Shown: positions 1-9,487 of the stretch, one piece after another
Layout: each line of letters starts with the position of its first letter
Position numbering within the stretch: position 1 is the first letter of the stretch
NCBI RefSeq assembly: GCF_034259325.1
Contig: NZ_JAXIVS010000006.1
Span: 310,001-374,000, forward strand
Source of the DNA: Hyalangium ruber
GTDB lineage: Bacteria > Myxococcota > Myxococcia > Myxococcales > Myxococcaceae
Direction of reading: 5' to 3'
DNA: 64,000 nt
The notes under the pieces: generated by a model
What the model was told of the DNA's origin: nothing
Databases searched by the model: none
The model's input: only the letters and a program-made list of their open reading frames with translations
Made by a program: the position numbers and the translations under genes

Positions 1-873
1 CTTCTTGACCACATCCCAGTCACCGGTGCCCCCCATGGCGGCCAGCGTCGCCCCGAGCTCCATGGACATGTGGCTGGCGAGCCAGTCGTTGCCGGAGGCC
101 TCGGCGTCGAACATCTCGTGCTTGAGGTTGCCGACGTTCGAGACGACGGTGGAGACCGTGCCGCCCTGTCCCACGTAGCCCGCGAGCACCCAGAAGAAGC
201 AGTGGAAGGCCTGGTTGTCCGTGCCGTCCTGGAACTCGGCGCGCAGGTCGGGGTCTTGATAGGCGCCCCCAGCGTCCTGGTCGCCGACGCCCGAGGAGAG
301 GCTGAGCCCGAGGAAGGCGTCGGGGTGCATCTCCTTGAGGGAGTCCATCAGCGTCGACACCGAGTTGCCGTTGGCGATGCTGTTGAGCTGATTGGACCAG
401 TCCGGGCCCACGAGCAGCGAGCCCATGGAGGCCATGACGTAGTCCATCATCTCCCGGGTGCTCATGTCGGGGTGGTTCTGGTGCAGGTACTCGAGGCCGA
501 TCGAGACCCCGCGAGTCATGAGCGCCGCGGCGCCTGCCCCTTGGGCGATCTGGGATTCGAGGTAGCCGCGAATGGCGCCATATGTGCCGTTGAGGGCGGG
601 GCGGTTGACGCCCGAGCCGACGCCATCCACCTGTTCGGTGGTGGCGACACTGACTTGCTGGGGCTGCACCTGTCCGGTGAGGGCGAAGTTGCGCAGCGCC
701 GCGTTGCGATCGTTCGAGAAGCCGGAGGTGAACACGTCCGCCGCGCCCGCGGACGGGAGCGCCGCCTGCTGCGGGGTGGGCTGTGCCTGGCTCTGGGAAG
801 TCGTCTGGGGCTTGGAGGACGACTGCGCCTGGACACCAGGGCGGAAGAACGAGGAACCCGGGATGCGAGACAT
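1..873 (-). CDS. Hypothetical protein, C-terminus beyond window edge
   Basis: The frame is open from an ATG at 871-873 to the left edge (291 codons, no stop seen), so the 3' end is missing. A GGAGG about 10 bases upstream supports the start. The first 45 residues are rich in Ser, Gln, Pro and Ala and look disordered. The rest looks like a soluble helical protein, with stretches such as TREMMDYVMASMGSLLVG and a single Cys in an AFHCFFWVLAGYVG segment. There is no signal peptide or clear membrane helix. I do not recognise the family. It is divergent from the acetate kinase fusion, with 151 bp between the starts. Confidence 0.7.
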   Translation of the reverse strand, partial: MSRIPGSSFFRPGVQAQSSSKPQTTSQSQAQPTPQQAALPSAGAADVFTSGFSNDRNAALRNFALTGQVQPQQVSVATTEQVDGVGSGVNRPALNGTYGAIRGYLESQIAQGAGAAALMTRGVSIGLEYLHQNHPDMSTREMMDYVMASMGSLLVGPDWSNQLNSIANGNSVSTLMDSLKEMHPDAFLGLSLSSGVGDQDAGGAYQDPDLRAEFQDGTDNQAFHCFFWVLAGYVGQGGTVSTVVSNVGNLKHEMFDAEASGNDWLASHMSMELGATLAAMGGTGDWDVVKK

Positions 874-1024
874 GGGAGAGGGACCTCCAGCGGCAGGGAG
901 CTGAAATTCACTGAGAGTATGAATTCTCTGGAGGCACGGAGGAAAGGAGCCAACGGGTAGGCCCCTGAGGAGGCCGGTTCCCGCGCTCGACCCTCAAAAC
1001 CTGATCCGGCAGAATTCGCGTCCC

Positions 1025-2827
1025 ATGAAAGTCCTCGTCATCAATGTCGGGAGCACCTCGATCAAGTACCAGCTCTACGAGATGGATACGGAGGCGATCC
1101 TCGCGGGAGGGGTGGTCGAGCGGGTGGGCTCGCCCCAGGCGGTCCACAAGTGGCGGGTGGGCGAGACGCGCTCCCAGGCGGAGATCTCCGCGCCCACGAC
1201 GCGCGCGGGGCTCGAGGCGGTGCTGGCGCGGCTGACAGGCCCTGGCGGCGCGCTCAAGGACGTGTCCGAGCTGCGAGCGGTGGGGCACCGGGTGGTGCAT
1301 GGCGGTGAGAAGCTGGTGCGCCCCTGCGTGATTACGCCCGAGGTGAAGGACATCATCTCGAAGTGCGCGCAGTTCGCGCCGATCCACAACCCGGCGAACC
1401 TGGCGGGAATCGAGGCGGCGGAGGCGGCGCTGCCCAAGGCCGTCCACGTGGCGGTCTTCGACACGGCGTTCCATGGCGAGCTGCCGCCGCACTCGTTCGT
1501 CTACGCGGTGCCCTATGAGCTGTACCTGGAGCGCGGCGTACGCCGGTACGGCTTCCATGGCCCGAGCCACCAGTTCATGGCGGCGAGCGCCTCGGAGTTC
1601 CTCAAGACGGACCAGTCTCGGCTGAAGCTCATCACCTGCCACCTGGGCGGCGGCGCGTCGGTGTGCGCGATTGACGGCGGGCGCTCGGTGGACACCTCGA
1701 TGGGGATGACGCCGCTGGAGGGGCTGGTGATGGGCACGCGCTCGGGAGACGTAGACCCAGCGCTGTCGATCGTCCTCGGGCGGCAGGGAATGACGCCGGA
1801 CGCGGTGGACGAGGCACTGAACCGGAAGTCAGGGCTGCTGGGCATCTCGGGCGTCTCCTCGGACTTCCGAGACATCGAGCAGGCGGCGGCGGGAGGAAAC
1901 GATCGGGCGCGCCTGGCGATCGAGGTGTTCGTCCACCGCATCCGCAAGTACATCGGCGCGTACGCGGCGGTGCTGGGCGGAGTGGACGCAATCGTCTTCA
2001 CGGGAGGCATCGGCGAGAACAGTGTGAAGGTGCGCACGGCGGTCTGCGACTCGCTGGTCTACATGGGCGTGGTGCTGGACGCGGACAAGAACCAGCACGC
2101 GGATGCGCGGGGCTCTGGGGGCGTGGTGGACATTGCTTCGCCGCGAGCTCCAACCAAGGTGCTGGTGGTGGCGACGGACGAGGAGCGGATGATCGCCCGC
2201 GAGGTGGTGCGGGTGACGGCGGGCCCGACGGCGGCGCGGCAGCGGGTGAGCGGGCACGCGATTCCGGTGGGAGTGAGCGTGCGCCACGTCCACCTGACGC
2301 GGGAGCACTGCGATGCGCTCTTCGGCGCGGGCTACGAACTGACGGAGCGCCGCCAGGTGTCGCAGCCGGGGCAGTACGTGTGCCGGGAGACGGTGGACCT
2401 GGTGGGGCCGAAGGGGACGATCGAGCGGGTGGCGATCATCAACCCGCTGCGGAAGGAGACGCAGGTCGAGGTGTCCCGAACGGACGCGATCGCGCTGGGG
2501 GTGAACCCGCCGTTGCGCGAGTCGGGGAAGCTGGACAACACACCGGGGCTGACGCTGCGAGGGCCGAAGGGGACGGTGGCGATCGACCACGGCGTCATCC
2601 TGGCGCACCGTCACGTGCATATGCACCCGGAGGACGCGCGTCGTTTCGGGGTGCAGGACAAGAACGTCATCCGCGTGCGAGTCGAGGGAGAGCGCGAGAC
2701 GATCTTCGGAGATGTCATCGTCCGAGTGAACGAGCAGTTCGCCTTGGACATGCATCTGGACACGGACGAGGCGAACGGGGCAGGGCTCAACAACGACAGC
2801 GTGGCCACGTTCGACGGCGTGCAGTAG
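1025..2827 (+). CDS. ackA: Acetate/propionate kinase fused to PduL-type phosphotransacylase
   Basis: Residues 1 to about 395 are an acetokinase: N-terminal NVGSTSIKYQ (a variant of the usual NAGSSSLKF), VFDTAFHGELP, HLGGGASVCAI and the late GGIGENS motif. Residues about 405-600 are a complete PduL phosphotransacylase, with its two metal-binding His clusters VRHVHLTREH and AHRHVHMHPEDA. The kinase makes acetate and ATP from acetyl-phosphate and ADP; PduL exchanges acetyl-CoA and acetyl-phosphate. One chain could therefore run the whole acetyl-CoA to acetate plus ATP step, or the reverse. Each half is near its normal family length (about 400 and 200 residues), and the frame shows no break at the join. 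No shell-targeting peptide or microcompartment genes are nearby. Confidence 0.93.
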   Translation: MKVLVINVGSTSIKYQLYEMDTEAILAGGVVERVGSPQAVHKWRVGETRSQAEISAPTTRAGLEAVLARLTGPGGALKDVSELRAVGHRVVHGGEKLVRPCVITPEVKDIISKCAQFAPIHNPANLAGIEAAEAALPKAVHVAVFDTAFHGELPPHSFVYAVPYELYLERGVRRYGFHGPSHQFMAASASEFLKTDQSRLKLITCHLGGGASVCAIDGGRSVDTSMGMTPLEGLVMGTRSGDVDPALSIVLGRQGMTPDAVDEALNRKSGLLGISGVSSDFRDIEQAAAGGNDRARLAIEVFVHRIRKYIGAYAAVLGGVDAIVFTGGIGENSVKVRTAVCDSLVYMGVVLDADKNQHADARGSGGVVDIASPRAPTKVLVVATDEERMIAREVVRVTAGPTAARQRVSGHAIPVGVSVRHVHLTREHCDALFGAGYELTERRQVSQPGQYVCRETVDLVGPKGTIERVAIINPLRKETQVEVSRTDAIALGVNPPLRESGKLDNTPGLTLRGPKGTVAIDHGVILAHRHVHMHPEDARRFGVQDKNVIRVRVEGERETIFGDVIVRVNEQFALDMHLDTDEANGAGLNNDSVATFDGVQ

Positions 2828-2871
2828 CGGGGGAGCGGGAGAACGCCGGGGTGTTTGCCCTCAAGGCAGGG

Positions 2872-3363
2872 ATGCTTGTTTGTGTGGCTTCTCGTGCTGA
2901 GTCAGACGGGACTTTGAACGAAGCCGCGCAGACAGTGTTGCCCCTGGAAGAAAGTGTCTTGATGGAGTGGAACGGGGTGACGTTGTCCCTGAACTACAAA
3001 TACGACATCAGCGTGATGCTGGAGGACATTGTCGAACTGGTCCTCGCGGTCGAAAAGACGGGGACAGGCTCATACCAGGTGGACTGGCCTTCATCGGGGT
3101 TCCCGTTCCGGTGGACGGTGAAATGGAACGAGTCCGAAGTGGATGTGCGCGCTGACTCACGTGATGAACCAGGAGCGGTGAATCTCACCGGACGTGAACG
3201 GGTTCGTGTGGAGAGAGGCTCGTTTGTGGGGGCCTGGAAAGCGCTCCTCCGCGCCGTTCTGTCTTGCCTTGAAGGCGCGGGTTACACCAGCCAGCAAGTT
3301 CATGGGTTGGCCCGATTGAGGACGGCTGCGATTGGTGGCTCATGGCCAACGGCAACCGGGTAA
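2872..3363 (+). CDS. Small hypothetical protein upstream of toxin locus
   Basis: A 163-residue protein lying 44 bp after the kinase fusion and 126 bp before the lipoprotein toxin. I chose the ATG at 2872; an in-frame ATG at 2962 (MEWNGVTLSLNYKYD) is an equally good or better start, because conserved-looking alternating beta-strand sequence begins there. It is acidic, has no signal peptide or membrane helix, and has Trp-rich strands (WPSSGFPFRW, WNESEVDV). Size and position would fit an orphan immunity-type protein of the neighbouring toxin locus, but I recognise no family and this is inference from context only. Confidence 0.55.
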   Translation: MLVCVASRAESDGTLNEAAQTVLPLEESVLMEWNGVTLSLNYKYDISVMLEDIVELVLAVEKTGTGSYQVDWPSSGFPFRWTVKWNESEVDVRADSRDEPGAVNLTGRERVRVERGSFVGAWKALLRAVLSCLEGAGYTSQQVHGLARLRTAAIGGSWPTATG

Positions 3364-3489
3364 GCGGCCAGAGTGCAGCAGAGATTCGATGGGTTGTGGC
3401 GGTCGGGACGCGGATGGGACCCAGAGCATCATCCTCACGGGGATGACGTTCCCGTAGCCTGACTCCCTTCCTGATCTGGAGGGAGTTAC

Positions 3490-4842
3490 ATGCCAGTGCA
3501 TCTTGGCGTTACGGTCCTGTTCTTGGTCCTGTCCACCGCGTGCAGTACCTCGCGCCTGGTACGCCTCGACACAGGCCATGGCGAGCCCCTCCTTCTCGTC
3601 TCTCGCGCGGACGAGGCCGAACGGGTCGAACTCGAGGAGGACGAGTTCACCAAGGCCATCGCGAAGGAAGCCAGGCAGTGGAGGCTCCTGGCCAATCCTG
3701 AGATGGCCGCTCGAGAGATGTTCGACGTCCCTCCGCGTAGCGGTTGGTACGGCTACACAAAGCGCCAGGGAGTCGTTCCCTTGCGCGAACAGATTCCTGC
3801 TGCGCAATGGGCCCAGGTGGACGAGGCGGTAACTCAGGAGTACGTGCGGTTCTGCGAGGCTGCGGGCAAGCCTCGGGACTGCTTGCGGCTGTTGCTCAAC
3901 AGCCCGGTACTCAACGGGGATGGCCGATACGCCCTCGCCATGTCCTTCGCCATGGAGGAGGTGCTGCCCGAGATGATGAAAGCCTTCAAGGACATGGCTG
4001 ACCCCGAAGCGGTCAAAGCGGCCATTCTCTGGGCGATGACCATCTACGCCGTGATGTGGCTGGCGCCCGAGCCGGTATTTTCCAAGGGGCTGGCGACGGT
4101 CGTGACGGCCAGCTTTATCTGCTACGTCGGGGTGGACACGTTCTGGACGCTCATTCAGGGCTGGAGGCGACTGGTGGATGCAGCCGACCACGCCACCTCG
4201 TTCTCGGAGCTTCGTGCTGCTGGTGAGAGATACGGCAAGGTGATGGGGCAGAACGCGGCGCGAGCCTTCGCGCTGCTGCTGTCGGCGGCCATCGGCCAGA
4301 CTGCCTCCAGTCTCTCGGCCAAGATACCTACCCTCCCAGGTTCGGCGCAGGCGTCGGTGGTGGGCGCGGCGGAAGTGGGAGTCCGGCTGACAGCAGTGGC
4401 CCAGGTTGAAGCAGTGGCTGTATCCGCTGATGTGTTCACCATGGCCCTTCCCCCCAATGCTGTCGCCTCGACTGCGGAGGGCCTGCGCGGAGCTGTTGCC
4501 GCGCCGGTGGAAGGGGAAGGTCAGTGGCACCATATTGCCACTGACAAGTGGCTCGATGCCGCACACAGTGGTGGTCCGTGGACTCCCAAGTTCCAGAAGC
4601 TCTTTGACCGGGCTGGCATGTCGCTGAACGATTCAGCGAACAGGGTGCGTGTCATGGGCCACCAAGGGCCACACCCCGAGGAGTACCATCGGGAGGTTTT
4701 CCGGCGGTTGCGCGATGCGATGAAAGAGTGTCGCAGCATGCATCAATGCCGAGAGGCGCTGACCGTGGAACTCAAGAAACTGGCTCAGGAACTCTCCACC
4801 AAGGGCTCCTACCTCAACAAGCTGGTCACCCGGAGCGAGTGA
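3490..4842 (+). CDS. Sit-type lipoprotein polymorphic toxin with AHH nuclease domain
   Basis: A 450-residue lipoprotein: the signal peptide ends in VLSTAC with lipidation expected at Cys18. The middle (about 170-330) holds hydrophobic helices (AILWAMTIYAVMWLA, ALLLSAAIG). The C-terminal 110 residues look like an AHH/HNH-family nuclease: WHHIATDKW with His347-His348, then GHQGPHPEEYHREV with His391, His395 and His400. In Myxococcus, SitA lipoprotein toxins are passed to kin through TraA/TraB outer-membrane exchange and kill recipients that lack the partner immunity protein; the layout here (lipobox, hydrophobic middle, exchangeable nuclease tip) matches that. The likely immunity gene follows 16 bp downstream. 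A GGAGGG lies just before the start. Confidence 0.82.
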   Translation: MPVHLGVTVLFLVLSTACSTSRLVRLDTGHGEPLLLVSRADEAERVELEEDEFTKAIAKEARQWRLLANPEMAAREMFDVPPRSGWYGYTKRQGVVPLREQIPAAQWAQVDEAVTQEYVRFCEAAGKPRDCLRLLLNSPVLNGDGRYALAMSFAMEEVLPEMMKAFKDMADPEAVKAAILWAMTIYAVMWLAPEPVFSKGLATVVTASFICYVGVDTFWTLIQGWRRLVDAADHATSFSELRAAGERYGKVMGQNAARAFALLLSAAIGQTASSLSAKIPTLPGSAQASVVGAAEVGVRLTAVAQVEAVAVSADVFTMALPPNAVASTAEGLRGAVAAPVEGEGQWHHIATDKWLDAAHSGGPWTPKFQKLFDRAGMSLNDSANRVRVMGHQGPHPEEYHREVFRRLRDAMKECRSMHQCREALTVELKKLAQELSTKGSYLNKLVTRSE

Positions 4843-4858
4843 CATCAAGGAGTACTGG

Positions 4859-5428
4859 ATGCCCAAGCGGTACTTTGACCTTTTCGAGGATGTCCATGTG
4901 CCCGGGCGTTGGTATCTGGATGACCCCGTGGACGCCCAGGGGCGTGAGGTGGACCTGTGGCAATTCGAGAGGGGAGTGCCCGTGGATGTTGAGGGGCGTC
5001 TTCGGATTCCGATGGATCGCCCCGGCGAGCCACTGGACTTCAGTGTGACCCCTGTGGGCGGTGCCCCCGTTGTTCACGCAAGGGTGGCCTCACTCTTCAC
5101 GGGTCTTGCCCCTAAAGACGTGCAACTCGTCCCAGTGGAGGTTGAAGGCCAGGCCGAAGAGTACTTTGTCCTCAACGTCACCCGGGTCGTGAGGTGTATT
5201 GATGACAAAGCCTCCGCTGAGGTCCAGTACTGGAAGCCCGAGGACGGACGCCCGGAGAAGACGGGAAACTATCGAGCCGTCCATGGAATGCGCATCAACT
5301 CCTCAATGGTCGGTGACGCCAAGGTTTTCCGCCCTTGGGGATGGTTGGTGGTGCTCCTTGTCTCAGAGGAAATCAAAGCGGCACTGGAAGGCATCAGAGC
5401 CACAGGGGCGAAGTTCAAGGAGGTATAG
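4859..5428 (+). CDS. Imm11-family immunity protein (SitI-like)
   Basis: A 189-residue cytoplasmic protein with no signal peptide. It begins YFDLFEDVHVPGRWYLDDP and contains VDLWQFERG, VVHARVASLF, YFVLNVTRVVRCID and a C-terminal ATGAKFKEV, the pattern I know for myxobacterial Imm11/DUF1629-like immunity proteins. It follows the AHH-type toxin by 16 bp and is surely in the same operon. The expected role is to bind and neutralise the neighbouring nuclease in siblings that receive the toxin. Its last 14 bp overlap the convergent alpha/beta hydrolase gene. Confidence 0.82.
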   Translation: MPKRYFDLFEDVHVPGRWYLDDPVDAQGREVDLWQFERGVPVDVEGRLRIPMDRPGEPLDFSVTPVGGAPVVHARVASLFTGLAPKDVQLVPVEVEGQAEEYFVLNVTRVVRCIDDKASAEVQYWKPEDGRPEKTGNYRAVHGMRINSSMVGDAKVFRPWGWLVVLLVSEEIKAALEGIRATGAKFKEV

Positions 5429-6305
5429 AGGACGGTGGGTGCTGCCCTGGGGCATCATCAAGAAATGACTTGATGGCCGGGAGCACCACCTCCGGTCGTT
5501 CCAAGTGAGGACTGTGCCCAGCCACCACGCGCAGCAGGCGGACCTCGGCCAAGCGTTTGGCTGCCTCCACCGCGAGTGACACGGGCAGGGTGTCCTCCCG
5601 TTCTCCCCAGACGAGGAGCGCGGGCTGGCGCAGGGACGCGAGCTGCTCCCTCCGGTGGAACACCTCTCCCGCCAGCGGCACCAGCGTGTCGAACGCCTTC
5701 GATGCCCTCGGTCGCCCCCCAGGCACCGCCAGCAACTCGTACCCCAGCATCCCCAGCCGCTGCCCCAGCGGCGTCTCCGGCGGCGGCAACAGTCGGTGGA
5801 ACATCCCCGGCCCCAGGCTCCGGGCCACTCGCTCCGGCCCCGCCCGGAAGAACAGGCGCGCCCGGCGCGTCATCTCCGGCCCCAACCCCATCGAGTCAAT
5901 CAGCACCAGCCGTTCCACCGGCACCCGGCCCCGCAGCGCCAGCTCCACGGCGACCAGCCCTCCCAGCGAGTGGCCCACCACCGCCACCGGCCCTGGAGCC
6001 AGCACCTTCAGCAGTTCCTCCACCGGCTCGGTGAAGAAGCGCACCCCGTCCTCCGCCGTGCGCACCGGCCCCTCCGGCGCCGAGGACAGCCCGAATCCCG
6101 GCAGGTCCAACGCCAGCACTCGCCGCCCCCTCGCCAGCACCGTGAGGTAGGAGAACCACATCGGCGCCGCGTGCCCCCGCCCGTGCAACAGCACCACCGT
6201 GGGGCCTTCGCCCCCCTCCAGCGCCCGGAGCGTCCCTCCGCTGGGCAGCCAGTGCGAGCGTGGCGCCACCACCGGGGCCAGCTGCCCCAACAGGTGCGCC
6301 TCCAT
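5415..6305 (-). CDS. Alpha/beta hydrolase
   Basis: A 296-residue alpha/beta-hydrolase fold enzyme. The nucleophile elbow is VVGHSLGGLV, the oxyanion strand VVLLHGRGHAAPMWF, the acid lies in VWGEREDTLP and the catalytic His in VAGHSPHLERPE. It resembles the esterase/epoxide-hydrolase-like group; the substrate cannot be read from sequence. I start it at the ATG at 6303-6305 (MEAHLLGQLAP); the frame stays open to a GTG at 6431, but that extension is Pro/Arg-rich low complexity and lies toward the MoxR promoter. The stop overlaps the convergent immunity gene by 14 bp. Confidence 0.85.
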   Translation of the reverse strand: MEAHLLGQLAPVVAPRSHWLPSGGTLRALEGGEGPTVVLLHGRGHAAPMWFSYLTVLARGRRVLALDLPGFGLSSAPEGPVRTAEDGVRFFTEPVEELLKVLAPGPVAVVGHSLGGLVAVELALRGRVPVERLVLIDSMGLGPEMTRRARLFFRAGPERVARSLGPGMFHRLLPPPETPLGQRLGMLGYELLAVPGGRPRASKAFDTLVPLAGEVFHRREQLASLRQPALLVWGEREDTLPVSLAVEAAKRLAEVRLLRVVAGHSPHLERPEVVLPAIKSFLDDAPGQHPPSSIPP

Positions 6306-6529
6306 CGGCCCCGGAACCAGCGGCGTCACGCCCGGCCTACCCGAAAGGCCCTCGGGGGGAGGGGGAAACTCCGAGCGGCGGCCTTCCGGAAACACACGGG
6401 CATGAGGACTCCGGTGGGTGGGGGCCGACACCTTACCGGAATGCCAGGCCTTCTGCGGTGTTGAGCCGGATACCCGGAAAACCTACGCTGGCCGGCCATT
6501 TCCGCCCGTTTGCGCCTACTTGAGGGGAC

Positions 6530-7519
<990 letters not shown>

Positions 7520-7553
7520 GCCCTGTCCGAGCCCCCGAGCCCCCGAGCGCCCC

Positions 7554-8435
7554 GTGCTCCCGAAGGACCTCATCCGCCGAATCCGCAAGCTGGAGATCCG
7601 GACCCGCAAGGTGGTCTCGGACATGCTCGCGGGTCAGTACCACTCGGTCTTCAAGGGCCGCGGCATGGCCTTCTCCGAGGTGCGTCAGTACCAGCCCGGG
7701 GATGAGATTCGCATCATCGACTGGAACGTCACCGCGCGCATGAACGAGGCCTACGTCAAGGTCTTCACCGAGGAGCGCGAGCTGACGGTGATGCTGCTGG
7801 TGGACGTGTCGGCCTCCAAGGAGTTCGGCTCCAAGGAGCGCAGCAAGGCGGAGGTCGCCGCCGAGGTGGCCGCGCAGATCGCCTTCAGCGCCATCGCCAA
7901 CAATGACCGGGTGGGGCTCATCCTCTTCTCGGACCGGGTGGAGAAGGTGGTGCCGCCGCGCAAGGGCCGCTCGCACGTGCTGCGCCTCATCAGCGACATC
8001 CTCACCTTCAAGCCCCAGGGTCGGGGCACGGACCTGGCCTCGGGGCTGATGTACCTGCGGCAGGTGGCCAAGCGCAAAGCGGTGACGTTCCTCATCTCGG
8101 ACTTCATCGCTCGCGACTATGAGAAGCCGCTGCGGCTGGTGGCCCGGCGGCATGACCTGGTGCCGGTGGTCATCTCCGATCCGCTGGAGGCGGAGTTCCC
8201 CAAGCTGGGGCTGGTGGAGATGGAGGATCCGGAGACGGGCGAGCGCTTCGTGGTGGACACCAGCGCGCCTCGGGTGCGCGGCCGCTTCGCCCGCTTCATG
8301 CAGGCCCAGCGCCAGGAGCGGCTCAAGCTCTTCAAGAAGCTGGAGCTGGACACCGTGGAGCTGCGCGCGGGCGCGGACCACGGCAAGGCGCTTGCGCACT
8401 TCTTCCGCGCGCGGGCCCGGAGGATGGCGGCATGA
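7554..8435 (+). CDS. DUF58 domain protein of the Bat operon
   Basis: A 293-residue protein starting at a GTG (MLPKDLIRRIRKLEIRTRK); the reading frame extends upstream into moxR but that part is an Arg/Ser-rich shadow sequence. Conserved DUF58 features: KGRGMAFSEVRQYQPGDE, IRIIDWNVTARM, and a VWA-like core with MLLVDVSASKEFG and VTFLISDF. DUF58 proteins are the usual second member of MoxR operons and probably bind the ATPase. The stop overlaps the next start by 4 bp (ATGA). Confidence 0.92.
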   Translation: MLPKDLIRRIRKLEIRTRKVVSDMLAGQYHSVFKGRGMAFSEVRQYQPGDEIRIIDWNVTARMNEAYVKVFTEERELTVMLLVDVSASKEFGSKERSKAEVAAEVAAQIAFSAIANNDRVGLILFSDRVEKVVPPRKGRSHVLRLISDILTFKPQGRGTDLASGLMYLRQVAKRKAVTFLISDFIARDYEKPLRLVARRHDLVPVVISDPLEAEFPKLGLVEMEDPETGERFVVDTSAPRVRGRFARFMQAQRQERLKLFKKLELDTVELRAGADHGKALAHFFRARARRMAA

Positions 8436-9487
8436 GGCGGCTGCTTCTCCTGGTGCTCCTGCTCGGGTTGTCCGCCTGCGGCTCAGGACGCGGCGCGGAT
8501 GGGGATGTGGCCCCGCAGCCGCTCCAGGCTCAGGTGCTGGATGGGGGCGTGGCGGGCACGGGCGAAGTCGCGCCCTGGGACGTCAACGGCCGGGTGATTC
8601 CCGTGCAGGCGCACATCGGGGAGCCCTTCACCTACGAGCTCGTCCTCACGCATGCCAAGGACCAGCGCTTCGAGCTGCTGCCTCCCAAGGAGCTGGAGCA
8701 GTTCGAGGTGCTGGAGCAGACCCGCCAGCGCCAGGACGGCCAGGAGGGCTCCGTCACCACCTTCCGCCTGAAGATGTCCGCCTTCGAGCTGGGCGAGCTC
8801 ACGCTGCCGCAGCTCGTCTTCGAGCTCACCGCCCCGGGTGTGAGCCAGACCGTCTCCGTGCCCGGCATGAAGGTGGAGGTGCTGCCCACGCTGCCGCAGA
8901 ACGCGGAGGAGGAGGGCGCCGGACTCTTCGACTATCGGGCGCCCATCGAGGTGCCCATCCGCTCGTGGCGGCTGGTGCTCATCCTGCTCGGCGTGCTGGC
9001 GGCCGGCCTGCTCGGCTGGGCCCTGGTGAAGTGGCTGCGGCGCCCGCGCCCGGAAGTAGTGGACGTCAAACCGCTGGCCCCGCTGGATGTGCGCACCCGC
9101 GAGGCCCTGGACTCGCTCCGGGCCGAGGGCCTGCCCTCCAAGGGCCGGGTGAAGGACTTCTACTTCCGCCTCTCGGAGATCGTCCGTGGCTACCTCGGCG
9201 AGCGCTACGGCTTCGAGGCCCTGGAGTGTACGAGCTCCGAGCTGTTCGCCTCGCTGCGCAAGCTGCAGACCCCCGGGCTGCCCGAGGACAAGCTGATGCG
9301 CTTCGTCTCCGAGTCGGACATGGTGAAGTACGCCCGGGCCGACGCTCCGCCCGAGTCCTGCGAGGCCTCGCTCGTCTTCGGCTACGAGCTCGTCGAGAAG
9401 ACCTACGCCCCGCCTTTGCCGCCCACGCCTTCGGCCCCTACCTCCCCGCTGCCCCCTGACAATGCCCCTGGACCTCGCGTTTCATAG
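8432..9487 (+). CDS. Lipoprotein with BatD-like N-part and one membrane helix
   Basis: A 351-residue predicted lipoprotein: lipobox LGLSAC with Cys16, then an about 150-residue beta-rich periplasmic domain that reads like a BatD-type module (IGEPFTYELVLTH, FELGELTLPQLVF). One membrane helix follows near 180-200 (LVLILLGVLAAGLLGWALV), then a cytosolic domain (VKDFYFRLSEIVRGYLGERYGFEALECTSSEL style) like DUF4381 proteins of MoxR operons. It starts inside the DUF58 stop and overlaps batA by 26 bp. It probably couples periplasmic events to the VWA proteins. Confidence 0.83.
   Translation: MRRLLLLVLLLGLSACGSGRGADGDVAPQPLQAQVLDGGVAGTGEVAPWDVNGRVIPVQAHIGEPFTYELVLTHAKDQRFELLPPKELEQFEVLEQTRQRQDGQEGSVTTFRLKMSAFELGELTLPQLVFELTAPGVSQTVSVPGMKVEVLPTLPQNAEEEGAGLFDYRAPIEVPIRSWRLVLILLGVLAAGLLGWALVKWLRRPRPEVVDVKPLAPLDVRTREALDSLRAEGLPSKGRVKDFYFRLSEIVRGYLGERYGFEALECTSSELFASLRKLQTPGLPEDKLMRFVSESDMVKYARADAPPESCEASLVFGYELVEKTYAPPLPPTPSAPTSPLPPDNAPGPRVS

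Noticed and set aside
70-960. Long open frames on the opposite strand and other frames across the whole window
   Set aside because: These are shadow frames typical of high-GC DNA. They lack family motifs, ribosome sites and sensible start points, while the opposite frame in each case codes a recognisable protein.
6306-6431. Longer start for the alpha/beta hydrolase
   Set aside because: Pro/Arg-rich low complexity, no ribosome site at the GTG 6431, and it would reach toward the moxR promoter.
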